This document shows, piece after piece, positions 53,163 through 64,000 of a DNA stretch of 64,000 nucleotides (position 1 is the stretch's first letter; each line of letters opens with the position of its first letter). The translations under genes and the position numbers were made by a program. The stretch spans positions 124,001-188,000 of the forward strand of contig NZ_CXPG01000021.1 of the NCBI RefSeq assembly GCF_001403735.1, in the 5' to 3' direction. The notes below the pieces were generated by a model. The model was not told where the DNA came from, ran no database searches, and saw only the letters and a program-made list of their open reading frames with translations. Origin of the DNA: Jannaschia rubra. Its GTDB lineage: Bacteria > Pseudomonadota > Alphaproteobacteria > Rhodobacterales > Rhodobacteraceae.

Positions 53163-55622
53163 TCAGCGGGCCAGCAATTCCGCTTCCTGCCGCCGCAGCA
53201 TCCGGCGCGCGGCAGTATAGGCCTGGCGACCGGCCGCGTCGCGCAGGTCGGGGAAGATGGCGAATATCTCCTCTCGCTGGGCCTGCCCCAGACCCTTCAG
53301 CGAGTGGTCGCCCGGCTGAAAGCTTTCGGTCCAGGCACCGTCGGACAGAATCACCTCGTGATTGTCGAACATCACGTGAACATAGGTGACGTCCGCCGCC
53401 TCCGCCCGCTCGATGCCGGGGCGGCCGACCAGGTGCTTGGCGGCCACCAGCACCTCGCGCTCGTCGAAATAGAGCATGGTCTCGTCGTTGGCGATCAGGA
53501 CGCGGTGCTGCGGCGACACCACCATGTCCCGCTCCGGCAGGCCGCGACCCAGCGCGCCCCGGCGGATCGTCACGGGCCGCAGGGCCGGGTTCTCCTCCAG
53601 CTCCGCCGCGGTCATGTCGCGCGATCCGGCCCAGCGGATCGCCTGGATGCCGTTGTCGCGCGTGATGACCCGGTCGCCCACGGCCAGCGTCTCGACCGCG
53701 ATCTCGCCCCGGGGCGTGGCGATCAGGGTGCCCGGCGTGAAGCAGGGAATCACCGTCTCGATATCCTCGAAGGTCGCGGTCTCGTCGGTGTCGCGGAAAT
53801 GGATGATGCCGTCTTCGCGGTCGTCGGAGGTGTATTCGATGAAGGACACGTCCGATCCGGACAGGTCCAGAACGTCGTTGTCGTCGCCGCCCGATCCGCC
53901 GTCGATCCGGTCGCCCGGGTTCGCGCCCAGGATCACGTCGGCACCGTCGCCCCCGTCGATCAGGTCGGTGCCGTCACCGCCCGTCAGCGTATCCTCGCCC
54001 GCGCCGCCCAGCAGGGTATCGTCGCCGGCGCCGCCCAGCAGGGCGTCGTCGCCCTCCCCGCCGTCGATCAGGTCGTCGCCGTTGCCGCCTTCGACCGAAT
54101 CGTCGCCCGCGCCGGCGTCCACCTTGTCGTCGCCCTCGCCCGCCAGGACGGTGTCGTTGCCGTCGCCCGCGAGGATGATGTCGTCGTCGCCTTCCTCGCC
54201 CGGCAGCAGCGCGTCATCGTTGTCGACGAAATCGCCGTTCGGATCGCCGTCGTAATCCGCATCGATCAGGTCGTCGCCCGGCGTGCCCTCGACGATGCCG
54301 TCCCGGTCGTCGGTCACGGCGCCGATGACGTTCTCGACGTTGATGAACTTCGCGATGTCGCCGGTGCGCTCGCCGTCGTCGTTCAGGAAGAAGACCGTGC
54401 CGTTCTCGGCATTGTCCTCGTCGAACTCCACCTCCGCGTTCGCACCCGTCAGGTCAAGCGTATCGAAATCCTCGCCGCCCTCGCCGCCGTCGATCAGGTC
54501 GCCCGCGGTGATGTTGAGGAAGGTATCCTTGTCGTCGCGACCGTAGAGCCAGTCCGCCCCCGCGCCGCCGTCGATCACGTCCTTCCCGTCCCCGCCGCTG
54601 AGGTAATCGCGACCGTCACCCCCCTCCAGCGTGTCGTCGCCGTCGCCGCCGAGGAGGAGATCGCTCCCCGTGCCGCCCGACAGAAGGTCGTCGCCGTCGC
54701 CACCGATCAGCTTGTCGTGGCCTTCGCCGCCCCTCAGGGTGTCGTCCCCCGATCCGCCGTTCAGATAATCGTTTCCGCTGCCGCCGTCGGCCCGGTCGTC
54801 GCCGTCGCCCCCAAGGATCACGTCGGAGCCCGCGTCGCCCAGCAGGAAATCGTTGCCGGAGCCGCCGTCGATCCAGTCGTTGCCGTTTCCACCCGAAATG
54901 CTGTCGTCGCCCTCTGCCCCGAACAGCCTGTCGTGCCCGTCCTCGCCGAAGACGATGTCGTTGCCCTTGCCGGCATAGACCCTGTCGTTGCCCGCGCCCG
55001 CCGCGACGACGTCATCGTCGCCCCGCGTGCCCAGGACGCCCTTCGCGTCGTTCCCGTCGATCCGGTCGCCCTGCGCGTCGACATAGCCGAGGCCGATGTG
55101 GTCATCGCCCGACGTTCCGTTGACCACGCCGTCCCCCTGGACCGACGCGGGGATGAAGCTGAGGTTGTCGACCGCGCCCGACCCGGACAGATGCACCTCC
55201 ATCCGCGCGACGCCCTGGGTGTCGATATCCACCGTCTTCTGACCGTTGTCCGAGGTCTTGACCCGGATGTTGTCGATCAGCTTTCCGTCCTCGCCGTAGA
55301 GCTTGATCGTCGCGCCCTTCTCGACGTCGAGAAGGGTCAGCGAGTTGACCGTCGCCGGCTTGTCGAACGCGAACTTCAGGATGCCGCCCTTCGCGCTGTC
55401 GTCGGGGTCGCACGAATCGCCGTCCTCCGACAGGATCAGGACCTTGCCCAGGTTCGACGTCTTCAGGTCCCAGTCGCCGCCGGTGGGCCGCGCGGTGTCG
55501 AAGATCATGGGGGGGTTCTGGCTCGACCCGCTCGAAATGGTGACCCCCTGCGCGGAATACTGACCCTTCACGATCGAGCCGGTTCCGAGGTTGTTGAAGT
55601 CGATCAAGGTACGGTTCGTCAT
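53163..55622 (-). CDS. RTX-repeat protein with C-terminal Hint domain (type I secretion candidate)
   Basis: This 819-residue acidic protein has three parts. The N-terminal roughly 165 residues look like a beta-sandwich (LIDFNNLGTGSIVKGQYSAQG, DNLSFIP). A central stretch (about 170-625) contains many RTX nonapeptides of the GGxGxD type, for example GGDGDDLLSG and GGAGDDTLLG, which bind calcium outside the cell. The C-terminal Hint (hedgehog/intein-like) domain starts at C627 in CFTPGTLIATPRGEIAVE and ends with VMFDNHEVILSDGAWTESF. Hint domains autoprocess and are common on Rhodobacteraceae RTX proteins. No signal peptide is present, which fits type I secretion; no TolC/HlyBD genes are in the window. 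DNA in the repeat part is itself repetitive. Confidence 0.92.
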   Translation of the reverse strand: MTNRTLIDFNNLGTGSIVKGQYSAQGVTISSGSSQNPPMIFDTARPTGGDWDLKTSNLGKVLILSEDGDSCDPDDSAKGGILKFAFDKPATVNSLTLLDVEKGATIKLYGEDGKLIDNIRVKTSDNGQKTVDIDTQGVARMEVHLSGSGAVDNLSFIPASVQGDGVVNGTSGDDHIGLGYVDAQGDRIDGNDAKGVLGTRGDDDVVAAGAGNDRVYAGKGNDIVFGEDGHDRLFGAEGDDSISGGNGNDWIDGGSGNDFLLGDAGSDVILGGDGDDRADGGSGNDYLNGGSGDDTLRGGEGHDKLIGGDGDDLLSGGTGSDLLLGGDGDDTLEGGDGRDYLSGGDGKDVIDGGAGADWLYGRDDKDTFLNITAGDLIDGGEGGEDFDTLDLTGANAEVEFDEDNAENGTVFFLNDDGERTGDIAKFINVENVIGAVTDDRDGIVEGTPGDDLIDADYDGDPNGDFVDNDDALLPGEEGDDDIILAGDGNDTVLAGEGDDKVDAGAGDDSVEGGNGDDLIDGGEGDDALLGGAGDDTLLGGAGEDTLTGGDGTDLIDGGDGADVILGANPGDRIDGGSGGDDNDVLDLSGSDVSFIEYTSDDREDGIIHFRDTDETATFEDIETVIPCFTPGTLIATPRGEIAVETLAVGDRVITRDNGIQAIRWAGSRDMTAAELEENPALRPVTIRRGALGRGLPERDMVVSPQHRVLIANDETMLYFDEREVLVAAKHLVGRPGIERAEAADVTYVHVMFDNHEVILSDGAWTESFQPGDHSLKGLGQAQREEIFAIFPDLRDAAGRQAYTAARRMLRRQEAELLAR

Positions 55623-56332
55623 GACTGGTTGCTCCTGAAGCCACTCGGCAAATCGGCATCGGTGAATGGAAGAAGGATCGAGGCTGTCGCCGAATAGGCG
55701 CCCGAATGGCGCATGTCACTGCAATTCGTCGTCACGCGGTGTCTCCGCTCTATCCTGTTATGGTCTATCCGCCGCAGGTGACGTCATCCGGCGGGCGAAT
55801 GCACGTTCGGAATGTTGACCCGGCGGAACCTTGCCGGACAATGCCCGATCGTGCGGCCGATCCATGGCCTTGGTACGTCATCCGTTCCCGGACGGGTTTC
55901 TCGGCTCCACTACTCCATCGACCCCTGACTGCAAGGTATATTATAGCGAATTCCGGTCGGACCTGCCCTGATGCTGACGCGATCGGGAAGGCCCGCGCGC
56001 AATTGCGGTCCGGTATACCGGACAAAGGTTTCCAAAAGTGAAACGTAACCGAAAGTTTACCAATACCAGGACTTCCATCCGATCCGCTTTTCATATCGGC
56101 ATGCGGCGTCGATCATCGCCCACCTCGACGATCTTCCCGGCCGGAAAGGCAAATCGGATTGTTGCATTCAAGGAACCAGGCGAAGGGAAAGCCGGACTTC
56201 ATCTAAAATGCTCAGTCTCGCATCGGGAAACTGGTTACCGGACTCGCCTATGGGAAGGCCGCCGGAAAGGACACTGCACCGGCGATGGCGCCGAATCGCG
56301 CGGCATCATTCCGAACTGACGGAGCTGCCCCC
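55623..56332. other. 710-bp non-coding region upstream of the RTX-Hint gene
   Basis: No protein gene is convincing here; the short open frames lack family resemblance and ribosome binding sites. The stretch is clearly less GC-rich than its surroundings. It includes a TATAAT on the minus strand (55940-55945) that could be a -10 for the RTX gene with a long leader, although no good -35 lies at the right distance. A perfect 16-bp palindrome sits at 56008-56023. The region may bind regulators of the secreted protein. Confidence 0.6.
56008..56023. promoter_or_regulatory. Perfect 16-bp palindrome upstream of the RTX-Hint gene
   Basis: GTCCGGTATACCGGAC is fully self-complementary and sits in a long non-coding region about 385 bp upstream of the RTX start. 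It is a candidate operator for a symmetric dimer. Its distance from any start and the absence of a T-run argue against a terminator. Confidence 0.4.
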
Positions 56333-56417
56333 TGGTACCCGTGGCCGGACTCGAACCGGCAAGCCTTGCGGCGGCGGATTTTGAATCCGCTGCGTCTACC
56401 GATTCCGCCACACGGGC
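56333..56417 (-). tRNA. tRNA-Leu (anticodon CAA)
   Basis: This 85-nt class II tRNA has encoded CCA (56333-56335 on the plus strand). The acceptor stem starts GCCCGTG. The D arm includes AATCGGTAGACGC. The anticodon stem is GCGGA/TCCGC with loop TTCAAAA, giving CAA, which reads UUG. A long variable arm and the T loop GGTTCGAGTCC follow. Confidence 0.97.
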
Positions 56418-56436
56418 CCGAAGGTCGGGCGGCGAA

Positions 56437-56465
56437 GCCCTAGCTCCGCGCCGCGCCTGCGTCAA
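56437..56465 (-). promoter_or_regulatory. Possible promoter for tRNA-Leu
   Basis: On the minus strand TTGACG (56460-56465) and TAGGGC (56437-56442) are spaced by 17 bp and end 19 bp before the tRNA start. The -10 is weak; spacing and location support it. Confidence 0.45.
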
Positions 56466-56476
56466 CGCCGGAACGA

Positions 56477-57331
56477 TCAGAGACTCGGGGCCGAAAACGT
56501 GTCGCAGGCAGCGATCCGCCCTTCCTCGAACCCGGTGGCAAACCAACGGGCGCGTTGGCGCGACGTGCCGTGGGTGAAGGTGTGCGGCATCGGCACCCGC
56601 CCCGCGCTGCGTTGCAGGGTATCGTCGCCAATGCGCCGGGCGGCGTCGATGGCCTCGTCGACGTCGCCGGGGTCGAGGGTGCCGAAGCGGTCCTGTGCGG
56701 CGCGCGCCCAGATCCCCGCCAGGCAATCGGCCTGCAATTCGACGCGCACCGAGACGGCGTTCGACTGCTCCGGCGTGGCCTGCGCGCGGATGCGGTTGGC
56801 CTGGCCCAGGATGCCCAGCTCGTCCTGCACGTGGTGCGCGACCTCATGCGCGACGACATAGGCGGCGGCAAAGTCGCCCTGCGCGCCCAACTGCTGCTCC
56901 ATCGTGGTGAAGAAGGCCGTGTCGAGGTATATCTTGCCGTCCGCCGGGCAATAGAACGGCCCCGTCGCGCCCGAGGCGCCGCCACAGGGACTGCCGGTCA
57001 CGCCGGAATAAAGGACCAGCACCGGCGGGCGATATTCGGCGTCCACCTGCTCTCGGAACAGGTCGGCCCAGACCTCCTCCGTATCGGCCAGCACGACCGA
57101 GACGAACTGCGCCTCGCGCTGCTCGGCCTCCGTCACCGGGCGGGAGGGGCCGGAGGTGTATCCGCCGCCGCCGCCGGTCAGAAAGGGCGACACGTCCACG
57201 CCGAAGAACCAGCCGATCAGCAGGACGGCGATGATGCCCATGCCGCCGATCCCGCCGGCCATGCCCGCGCCCCCGCGCCTGCCGCGCCGGTCCTCGATGT
57301 TGCGGCTGCCGCGTCGTCCCTGCCAGCGCAT
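56477..57331 (-). CDS. Neutral zinc metallopeptidase, YpfJ family
   Basis: This 284-residue membrane-anchored protein is of the YpfJ family. It starts MRWQGRRGSRNIEDRRGRRG, has one transmembrane helix (MGIIAVLLIGWFFG) and then a periplasmic domain with the zinc site H162-E163-VAH-H166 in AHEVAHHVQDELG. Further conserved pieces are RVELQADCLAGIWA and PHTFTHGTSRQRARWFATGFEEG. The longer frame starting at 57397 adds unmatched basic residues. It is divergent from the DedA-like gene by 64 bp. Substrates are unknown. Confidence 0.93.
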   Translation of the reverse strand: MRWQGRRGSRNIEDRRGRRGGAGMAGGIGGMGIIAVLLIGWFFGVDVSPFLTGGGGGYTSGPSRPVTEAEQREAQFVSVVLADTEEVWADLFREQVDAEYRPPVLVLYSGVTGSPCGGASGATGPFYCPADGKIYLDTAFFTTMEQQLGAQGDFAAAYVVAHEVAHHVQDELGILGQANRIRAQATPEQSNAVSVRVELQADCLAGIWARAAQDRFGTLDPGDVDEAIDAARRIGDDTLQRSAGRVPMPHTFTHGTSRQRARWFATGFEEGRIAACDTFSAPSL

Positions 57332-57395
57332 CCCGTCCCCCCATTCCGTCCAATCGCGCTTGACCCTGCGCCGGTTCCGTGGGACCGGCAAGCCC

Positions 57396-57974
57396 ATGAT
57401 CCGCGGCCTCTATAACTGGACGTTGTCTCTGGCCGCCCATCCGCGCGCGCTCTGGGCGCTGGCAGCCGTCAGCTTCGTCGAAAGCTCGGTCTTTCCCATC
57501 CCGCCCGACGTCATGCTGATCCCCATGATCCTCGCCACCCCGCACCGCGCCTGGCTGATCGCGACGGTCTGCACGGTGGCAAGCGTAGCGGGCGCGCTTC
57601 TGGGCTATGCCATCGGCGCCTATGCCTTTGCCGCTCTGGGCGAGCCGATCCTGGAGGCTCTGGGCAAGGCCGACCGCATCCCTGCCTTTCAGGCCTATTT
57701 TACGGAATGGGGATCCTGGGCCGTGCTGATCGCGGGGCTGACGCCGTTCCCGTTCAAGGTCATGACCATCCTTTCGGGCGCCGCGGGCCTGTCGCTGCCG
57801 GTCTTCGTGGTGTCGAGCATCGTGGCTCGGGGCCTGCGGTTCTTTTTCGTGGCGGCGTTGCTGCGACGCTTCGGCGACCCGATCCGCGACTTCATCGAGC
57901 GGCGCCTTGGCTTTCTGTCCATCGCCTTCGTGGCGACGCTTCTGGGCGGCTTCCTTCTGCTGAGGTACCTGTGA
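57396..57974 (+). CDS. DedA-like membrane protein, YqaA type
   Basis: This 192-residue integral membrane protein of the SNARE-associated/DedA group (YqaA branch) has about four to five helices. It shows FVESSVFPIPPDVMLIPMILATP and the family glycine/arginine region TPFPFKVMTILSGAAGLSLPVFVVSSIVARGLRFF. DedA proteins are linked to membrane lipid and proton-dependent homeostasis. The ATG at 57396 has no strong ribosome binding site. Its stop overlaps the start of the DsbB-like gene (GTGA), so the two are coupled. Confidence 0.88.
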   Translation: MIRGLYNWTLSLAAHPRALWALAAVSFVESSVFPIPPDVMLIPMILATPHRAWLIATVCTVASVAGALLGYAIGAYAFAALGEPILEALGKADRIPAFQAYFTEWGSWAVLIAGLTPFPFKVMTILSGAAGLSLPVFVVSSIVARGLRFFFVAALLRRFGDPIRDFIERRLGFLSIAFVATLLGGFLLLRYL

Positions 57975-58435
57975 CGCACCGCTCCCGTCTCATCGCCCTC
58001 GCCACGCTGGGCAGCGTCGCGCTGCTCGGGGGGGCCTACCTGTTCCAGCTGCGGGGCTTCGCGCCCTGCCCCATGTGCCTGTGGCAACGATGGCCGCATG
58101 CGTTCGGCATCGTCCTGGGCGTCGTGGCCCTTGCAGGCGTCCGGCCCCGGCTCGCGGCAGCGCTGGCGGGGGTGTCGCTGCTCGTCACCTCGGGGATCGG
58201 GTTCTTCCACGCGGGGGTCGAGCAGAAATGGTGGCCCGGCCCGTCGACCTGCTCCGGCGGCGGCACGCTGGGCGGGCTATCGGGCGCGGATCTTCTGTCG
58301 ACCGACGTCGCGGATACGGTCGTGATGTGCGACGACATCGTCTGGCAGTTCGGCCTGACCATGGCGGGCTGGAACGGGGTGCTGTCGCTGGCGCTGGCGG
58401 TGCTGTGGTTCCATGCAGCCACGCGGCGGAGTTGA
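57971..58435 (+). CDS. DsbB-like disulfide bond formation protein
   Basis: This is a small membrane protein of the DsbB type, which reoxidises a periplasmic thiol oxidase using quinone. The 154-residue protein starts at a GTG overlapping the previous stop. Four hydrophobic helices hold a CPMC motif (C33 and C36 in FAPCPMCLWQRW). A second pair follows, C94 in PSTCSGGG and C120 in VVMCDD, matching the two cysteine pairs of DsbB. It is shorter than E. coli DsbB (176). Its DsbA partner is not in the window. A weak hairpin lies right after its stop. Confidence 0.9.
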   Translation: MTHRSRLIALATLGSVALLGGAYLFQLRGFAPCPMCLWQRWPHAFGIVLGVVALAGVRPRLAAALAGVSLLVTSGIGFFHAGVEQKWWPGPSTCSGGGTLGGLSGADLLSTDVADTVVMCDDIVWQFGLTMAGWNGVLSLALAVLWFHAATRRS

Positions 58436-58466
58436 CGGCAGTCAACTTTTCCGTTCATTTTCCGTT
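58431..58466 (+). promoter_or_regulatory. Hairpin and two 9-bp direct repeats upstream of gyrA
   Basis: GTTGAC-GGCA-GTCAAC (58431-58446) is a short hairpin overlapping the dsbB stop, followed by TTTT, so it may be a weak terminator. Immediately after, TTTTCCGTT occurs twice, at 58447-58455 and 58458-58466, with an 11-bp period. One helical turn between repeats suits an OmpR-type or similar regulator of gyrA, or these may just be AT-rich promoter elements. Confidence 0.35.
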
Positions 58467-58586
58467 AGTTAAACTGACCAGACGGTTAATCCCCGCCCGA
58501 TCCGCCCGAGGGCGTTGAGCCCAGATGCGGGGGATGATAGACCCTTGAACAACCAGATATAGCCCCGCGAAGGGGCGGAGATTCAC

Positions 58587-61355
<2,769 letters not shown>

Positions 61356-61439
61356 GGACGGGTTTGCAATCCTGCAGCGGCGACTTACTCTTGGGCTGAT
61401 GACCCGGCATCGGGCCATCGAATTGCCGGGGGGAACGGT

Positions 61440-62294
61440 ATGAGGCTCGATAACTGGGACGACCTGAAGTTCGTCCTTGCCATGACGCGGCACGGCACGA
61501 TGTCGGCCGCGGCACGGTTCCTGAACACCAACGTCGCCACGGTGTCCCGTCGGATCGACCGGTTGAGCCACGATCTCGGTATCCCCCTCTTCGAGAAGCG
61601 CGGACAGGGGTTCGTTGCCACCGCCGCCGCCGAACGGCTGGCCGCGATCGCGGAGGACCTGGACCAGAGGCTGCGGGCCGAGGTGTCGGCCATCCGGACC
61701 GACCGGACCGATGCCGCCGTGACGATCGAGGTCTCGGCCCCGCCTGCCTTCCACCGGCAGTTCGTGTTGGCGCGCACCGCGGACCTGGCCAAGCGGCTGC
61801 CGCAGGTTAGGCTGACGCTGACGGACAAGGTCTTTGCCCAAGGTCTGGGCGAGGCCGACATTCAGGTGCGGATCGGCCGGCCGGAGGGTGGGCGGCTCAA
61901 GGCGCGCAAGCTCTGCGATTATTCGATGCGGGTCTATCATCGCAAAGGTCACAAGCTGGATGGCGACTGGATCGGGCTGTCGCACCGCTATCCCGACGCG
62001 GACCTTTTGCGGAGCATTTACCCCGAGGCCCGGCCCGAGCCGCGCTACCGGATCGAGGAGATGCCGATGGCGCTCGACATGGTGATGGCGACCGGCCTGC
62101 CCGCGCTGCTGCCCGACTTCATGGTGCAGCCGCGGCACGGGCTGGTGGCAGCCGACCTGCCGGAGAACGACCTGAGAAACGAGCTCTGGATCACCTATCA
62201 CGAGACGCGCCACAGCGACGCGACCCTGCGGGCGGTGGTGGACTGGTTCTGTTCGGCCGGGTCCGCAGGCGGGCTGCGGATGGCGGGCGAATAG
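61440..62294 (+). CDS. LysR-family transcriptional regulator
   Basis: This 284-residue regulator has an N-terminal winged helix ([43 protein letters not shown], about 4-46). An LTTR substrate-binding domain follows (about 90-280). It is 85 bp after gyrA and reads in the same direction. The usual divergently transcribed target is not beside it, and its effector cannot be inferred. Confidence 0.92.
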   Translation: MRLDNWDDLKFVLAMTRHGTMSAAARFLNTNVATVSRRIDRLSHDLGIPLFEKRGQGFVATAAAERLAAIAEDLDQRLRAEVSAIRTDRTDAAVTIEVSAPPAFHRQFVLARTADLAKRLPQVRLTLTDKVFAQGLGEADIQVRIGRPEGGRLKARKLCDYSMRVYHRKGHKLDGDWIGLSHRYPDADLLRSIYPEARPEPRYRIEEMPMALDMVMATGLPALLPDFMVQPRHGLVAADLPENDLRNELWITYHETRHSDATLRAVVDWFCSAGSAGGLRMAGE

Positions 62295-62338
62295 GCGCGG
62301 GGCTTCCCCCCCGGCGGCGCGCAGCCTATGTGACGCGC

Positions 62339-63688
62339 ATGACGGAGACATTGCACATCATCGGCGGCGGCATGGCCGGGTCGGAGGCCGCCTGGCAGGC
62401 GGCGAACGCGGGCGTGCCCGTGATCATCCACGAGATGCGGCCGAAGGTCGGCACCTTCGCGCACCGCACCGGGTCGCTGGCAGAGATGGTCTGTTCCAAC
62501 TCGTTCCGGTCGGACGACGACGAGCAGAACGCCGTGGGCCTGCTGCATTGGGAGATGCGCGCGGCGGACGGGATTATCATGCGCATGGCCGACGCCCATG
62601 CCCTGCCCGCCGGCGGGGCGCTGGCGGTGGACCGCGACGCCTTCGCCGCCGCCGTGACCGATGCCGTGCGCGCCCATCCCCTGATCTCGGTGGCGGAGGA
62701 AGAAGTGACGGACCTGCCCCGCGACGGCCAGTGGATCGTCGCCACCGGGCCGCTGACCGGCTCGGCGCTGGCCGCCGCCATCGCGGCCGAAGCGGGGCAG
62801 GACGCGCTGGCCTTCTTCGACGCCATCGCCCCCATCGTCCACGCCGACACCATCGACATGTCGCGCGCCTGGCGCCAGTCGCGCTACGACAAGGGCGAGA
62901 CGGAGGAGGAGCGGACCGCCTATATCAACTGCCCCATGGACCGGGAGCAGTACGAGGCGTTCATCGACGCGCTGCTCGCCGCCGAGAAGACCGAGTTCAA
63001 GCCGGGCGAGACGGCGGGCTATTTCGACGGCTGCCTGCCCATCGAGGTGATGGCCGAACGGGGACGCGAGACGCTGCGTCACGGGCCGATGAAGCCCGTG
63101 GGCCTGACCAACCCGCACCAGCCCGACGTGAAGGCCCATGCGGTGGTGCAGTTGCGGCGCGACAATGCGCTCGGCACGCTCTACAACATCGTAGGTTTCC
63201 AGACCAAGATGAAGTACGGCGCGCAAAAGGCTGTTTTCGCGATGATTCCCGGGCTGGAGAACGCGTCCTTCGCGCGGCTGGGCGGCATCCATCGCAACAC
63301 CTTCATCAACTCGCCCACGCTGCTCGACCATCGGATGCGCCTGAAGTCGCGGCCGAACATCCGGTTCGCGGGGCAGATCACGGGGGTCGAGGGCTATGTC
63401 GAATCGGCCGCCATGGGCCTGCTGGCCGGACGGATGGCGGCGGCCGAGATGCTGGGCCACGACCTGCCCCCGGTGCCGCAGACGACGGCCATGGGCGCGC
63501 TGGTCAACCACATCACCGGCGGGGCGGATGCCAAGACGTTCCAGCCGATGAACGTGAACTTCGGCCTGTTCCCCCCGGTCGACGCGCGCGGCGGGCGGCG
63601 GGGGCGGATGGTCCGCTACAAGATGTACACCGACCGGGCCAAGGCCGATTGGACCGACTGGCTGGGGGTGCGGCAGGCGGCCGAATGA
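62339..63688 (+). CDS. trmFO: Methylenetetrahydrofolate-tRNA-(uracil-5-)-methyltransferase TrmFO
   Basis: TrmFO makes 5-methyluridine at position 54 of tRNA using FAD and methylenetetrahydrofolate. The 449-residue protein starts with the FAD-binding [16 protein letters not shown]. It has the signature [28 protein letters not shown] and conserved cysteines ([13 protein letters not shown] and [13 protein letters not shown]) that include the catalytic residues. The ATG at 62339 is preferred to the GTG at 62330. The stop overlaps the gluQ start (ATGA). Confidence 0.97.
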   Translation: MTETLHIIGGGMAGSEAAWQAANAGVPVIIHEMRPKVGTFAHRTGSLAEMVCSNSFRSDDDEQNAVGLLHWEMRAADGIIMRMADAHALPAGGALAVDRDAFAAAVTDAVRAHPLISVAEEEVTDLPRDGQWIVATGPLTGSALAAAIAAEAGQDALAFFDAIAPIVHADTIDMSRAWRQSRYDKGETEEERTAYINCPMDREQYEAFIDALLAAEKTEFKPGETAGYFDGCLPIEVMAERGRETLRHGPMKPVGLTNPHQPDVKAHAVVQLRRDNALGTLYNIVGFQTKMKYGAQKAVFAMIPGLENASFARLGGIHRNTFINSPTLLDHRMRLKSRPNIRFAGQITGVEGYVESAAMGLLAGRMAAAEMLGHDLPPVPQTTAMGALVNHITGGADAKTFQPMNVNFGLFPPVDARGGRRGRMVRYKMYTDRAKADWTDWLGVRQAAE

Positions 63689-64000
63689 TCACCCGCTTCG
63701 CGCCGTCGCCGACGGGGCCGCTGCATCTGGGCCATGCCTGGGCCGCGATGGTGGCGGACGACCTGGGGCGGATGCACCTGCGGATCGAGGATATCGACCG
63801 GCAGCGGTCGAAGCCGGAATGGGAAGCGGCGATCTTCGATGACTTGCGGTGGCTGGGGCTGGACTGGTCCGGGCCGGTCATGCGGCAGTCGGAGCGGATG
63901 GCGGCCTATGGTGCGGCGCTGGATCGGCTCTGGGCGGCGGGGCTGCTGTTTCCCTGCACCTGCAACCGGCGCGACATTTTGGCCGCCGCCAGCGCGCCGC
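63685..64000 (+). CDS. gluQ: Glutamyl-Q tRNA(Asp) synthetase GluQ (3' end missing)
   Basis: GluQ-RS attaches glutamate to queuosine at the wobble position of tRNA-Asp. The window holds the first 105 residues. The class I synthetase start is [21 protein letters not shown] (HLGH is the HIGH signature). [30 protein letters not shown] follows, then the start of the zinc knuckle CTCNRR. The Leu in PTGPLHLGH and the early CxC separate it from GltX. It overlaps trmFO by 4 bp. Confidence 0.93.
   Translation, partial: MITRFAPSPTGPLHLGHAWAAMVADDLGRMHLRIEDIDRQRSKPEWEAAIFDDLRWLGLDWSGPVMRQSERMAAYGAALDRLWAAGLLFPCTCNRRDILAAASAP

Noticed and set aside
53900-55000. Repetitive DNA that might be a CRISPR array or satellite
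   Set aside because: The repeats are imperfect, 27-bp-phased codings of RTX nonapeptides inside an intact reading frame, without spacers or cas genes.
53304-55697. A long plus-strand open frame opposite the RTX-Hint gene
   Set aside because: It is the antisense of the RTX repeats, rich in Val and Ala, with no recognisable domain; the sense frame has clear RTX and Hint motifs.
55706-56319. Open frames of 93-111 codons in the gap upstream of the RTX gene
   Set aside because: They lack ribosome binding sites and family resemblance, have odd residue composition, and two of them overlap on opposite strands.
58469-58489. Two TTAA elements upstream of gyrA as a CtrA box
   Set aside because: Spacing is 13 bp between TTAA halves, not the 7 bp of the CtrA consensus.
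63685-64000. The right-end synthetase as GltX
   Set aside because: The short N-terminus, the Leu in PTGPLHLGH and the early CTC zinc motif match GluQ rather than full glutamyl-tRNA synthetase.

Overview
The window is a 64-kb piece of a GC-rich chromosome (about two thirds G+C by eye) from an alphaproteobacterium, most likely the Rhodobacteraceae/Roseobacter group. The evidence is conserved gene order and family content: ntrX-trkA-trkH-hfq-hflX at the left edge, rpsB-tsf, rplU-rpmA-GNAT-obgE-proB-proA, pstS-pstC-pstA-pstB-phoU-phoB with phoR just upstream, an L21 protein with a helix-hairpin-helix tail, and an RTX-Hint protein. I see no insertion sequence, integrase, phage gene, CRISPR array or rRNA. 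Two tRNA genes are present, Ser(CGA) and Leu(CAA). The first and last genes (ntrX and gluQ) are cut by the window ends.

Layout. 1-7 kb: nitrogen-related response regulator NtrX, a small lipoprotein, K+ uptake (TrkA, TrkH), Hfq, HflX and a SYLF-domain lipoprotein. 7-9.7 kb: ribosomal protein S2, EF-Ts, a strong terminator, then a solo LuxR-type regulator. 9.9-17 kb: the phosphate regulon core on the minus strand, with a good Pho box overlapping the phoR stop codon. 17-24 kb: a PLP-dependent Cys/Met-type enzyme coupled to phoR, proline synthesis (ProA, ProB), ObgE, a GNAT acetyltransferase, L27, L21-HhH and tRNA-Ser. 24-27.7 kb: a periplasmic EF-hand protein divergent from a two-component system that seems to start at CTG, then a D-lyxose-isomerase-like cupin.

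27.7-38.5 kb: a galactoside locus. Seven minus-strand genes encode a sugar-binding protein, two permeases, a GH36 alpha-galactosidase, an SDR dehydrogenase, 2-keto-3-deoxygalactonokinase and a GH42 beta-galactosidase. Across a divergent promoter lie an IclR regulator and the transport ATPase. Together they would import galactosides, hydrolyse them and feed galactose into an oxidative (De Ley-Doudoroff type) route, although dehydratase, lactonase and aldolase genes are not here.

38.6-46.3 kb: an MFS transporter, a baeRF (eRF1-like) protein, an AidB-like acyl-CoA dehydrogenase, a HerA-like ATPase, a candidate small RNA with an 11-bp terminator stem, an IalB-family secreted protein and a leishmanolysin-like metallopeptidase. 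46.3-51.4 kb: an envelope module of KAS II, a dedicated acyl carrier protein, LpxD and an L,D-transpeptidase, divergent from a YcbK/M15-type protein. 51.5-56.4 kb: an ABC ATPase without permease, a four-helix membrane protein, the 819-residue RTX-Hint protein with a long upstream region, and tRNA-Leu. 56.5-64 kb: a YpfJ-type metallopeptidase, a DedA-like YqaA protein overlapping a DsbB-like protein, gyrA, a LysR regulator, trmFO and the start of gluQ.

Most of the window is ordinary core genome. The places most worth a second look are the short-RNA candidate near 44.6 kb, the EF-hand/two-component unit with its GTTTGTC repeats, the KAS-ACP-LpxD unit, the L21-HhH fusion, and the galactoside locus.
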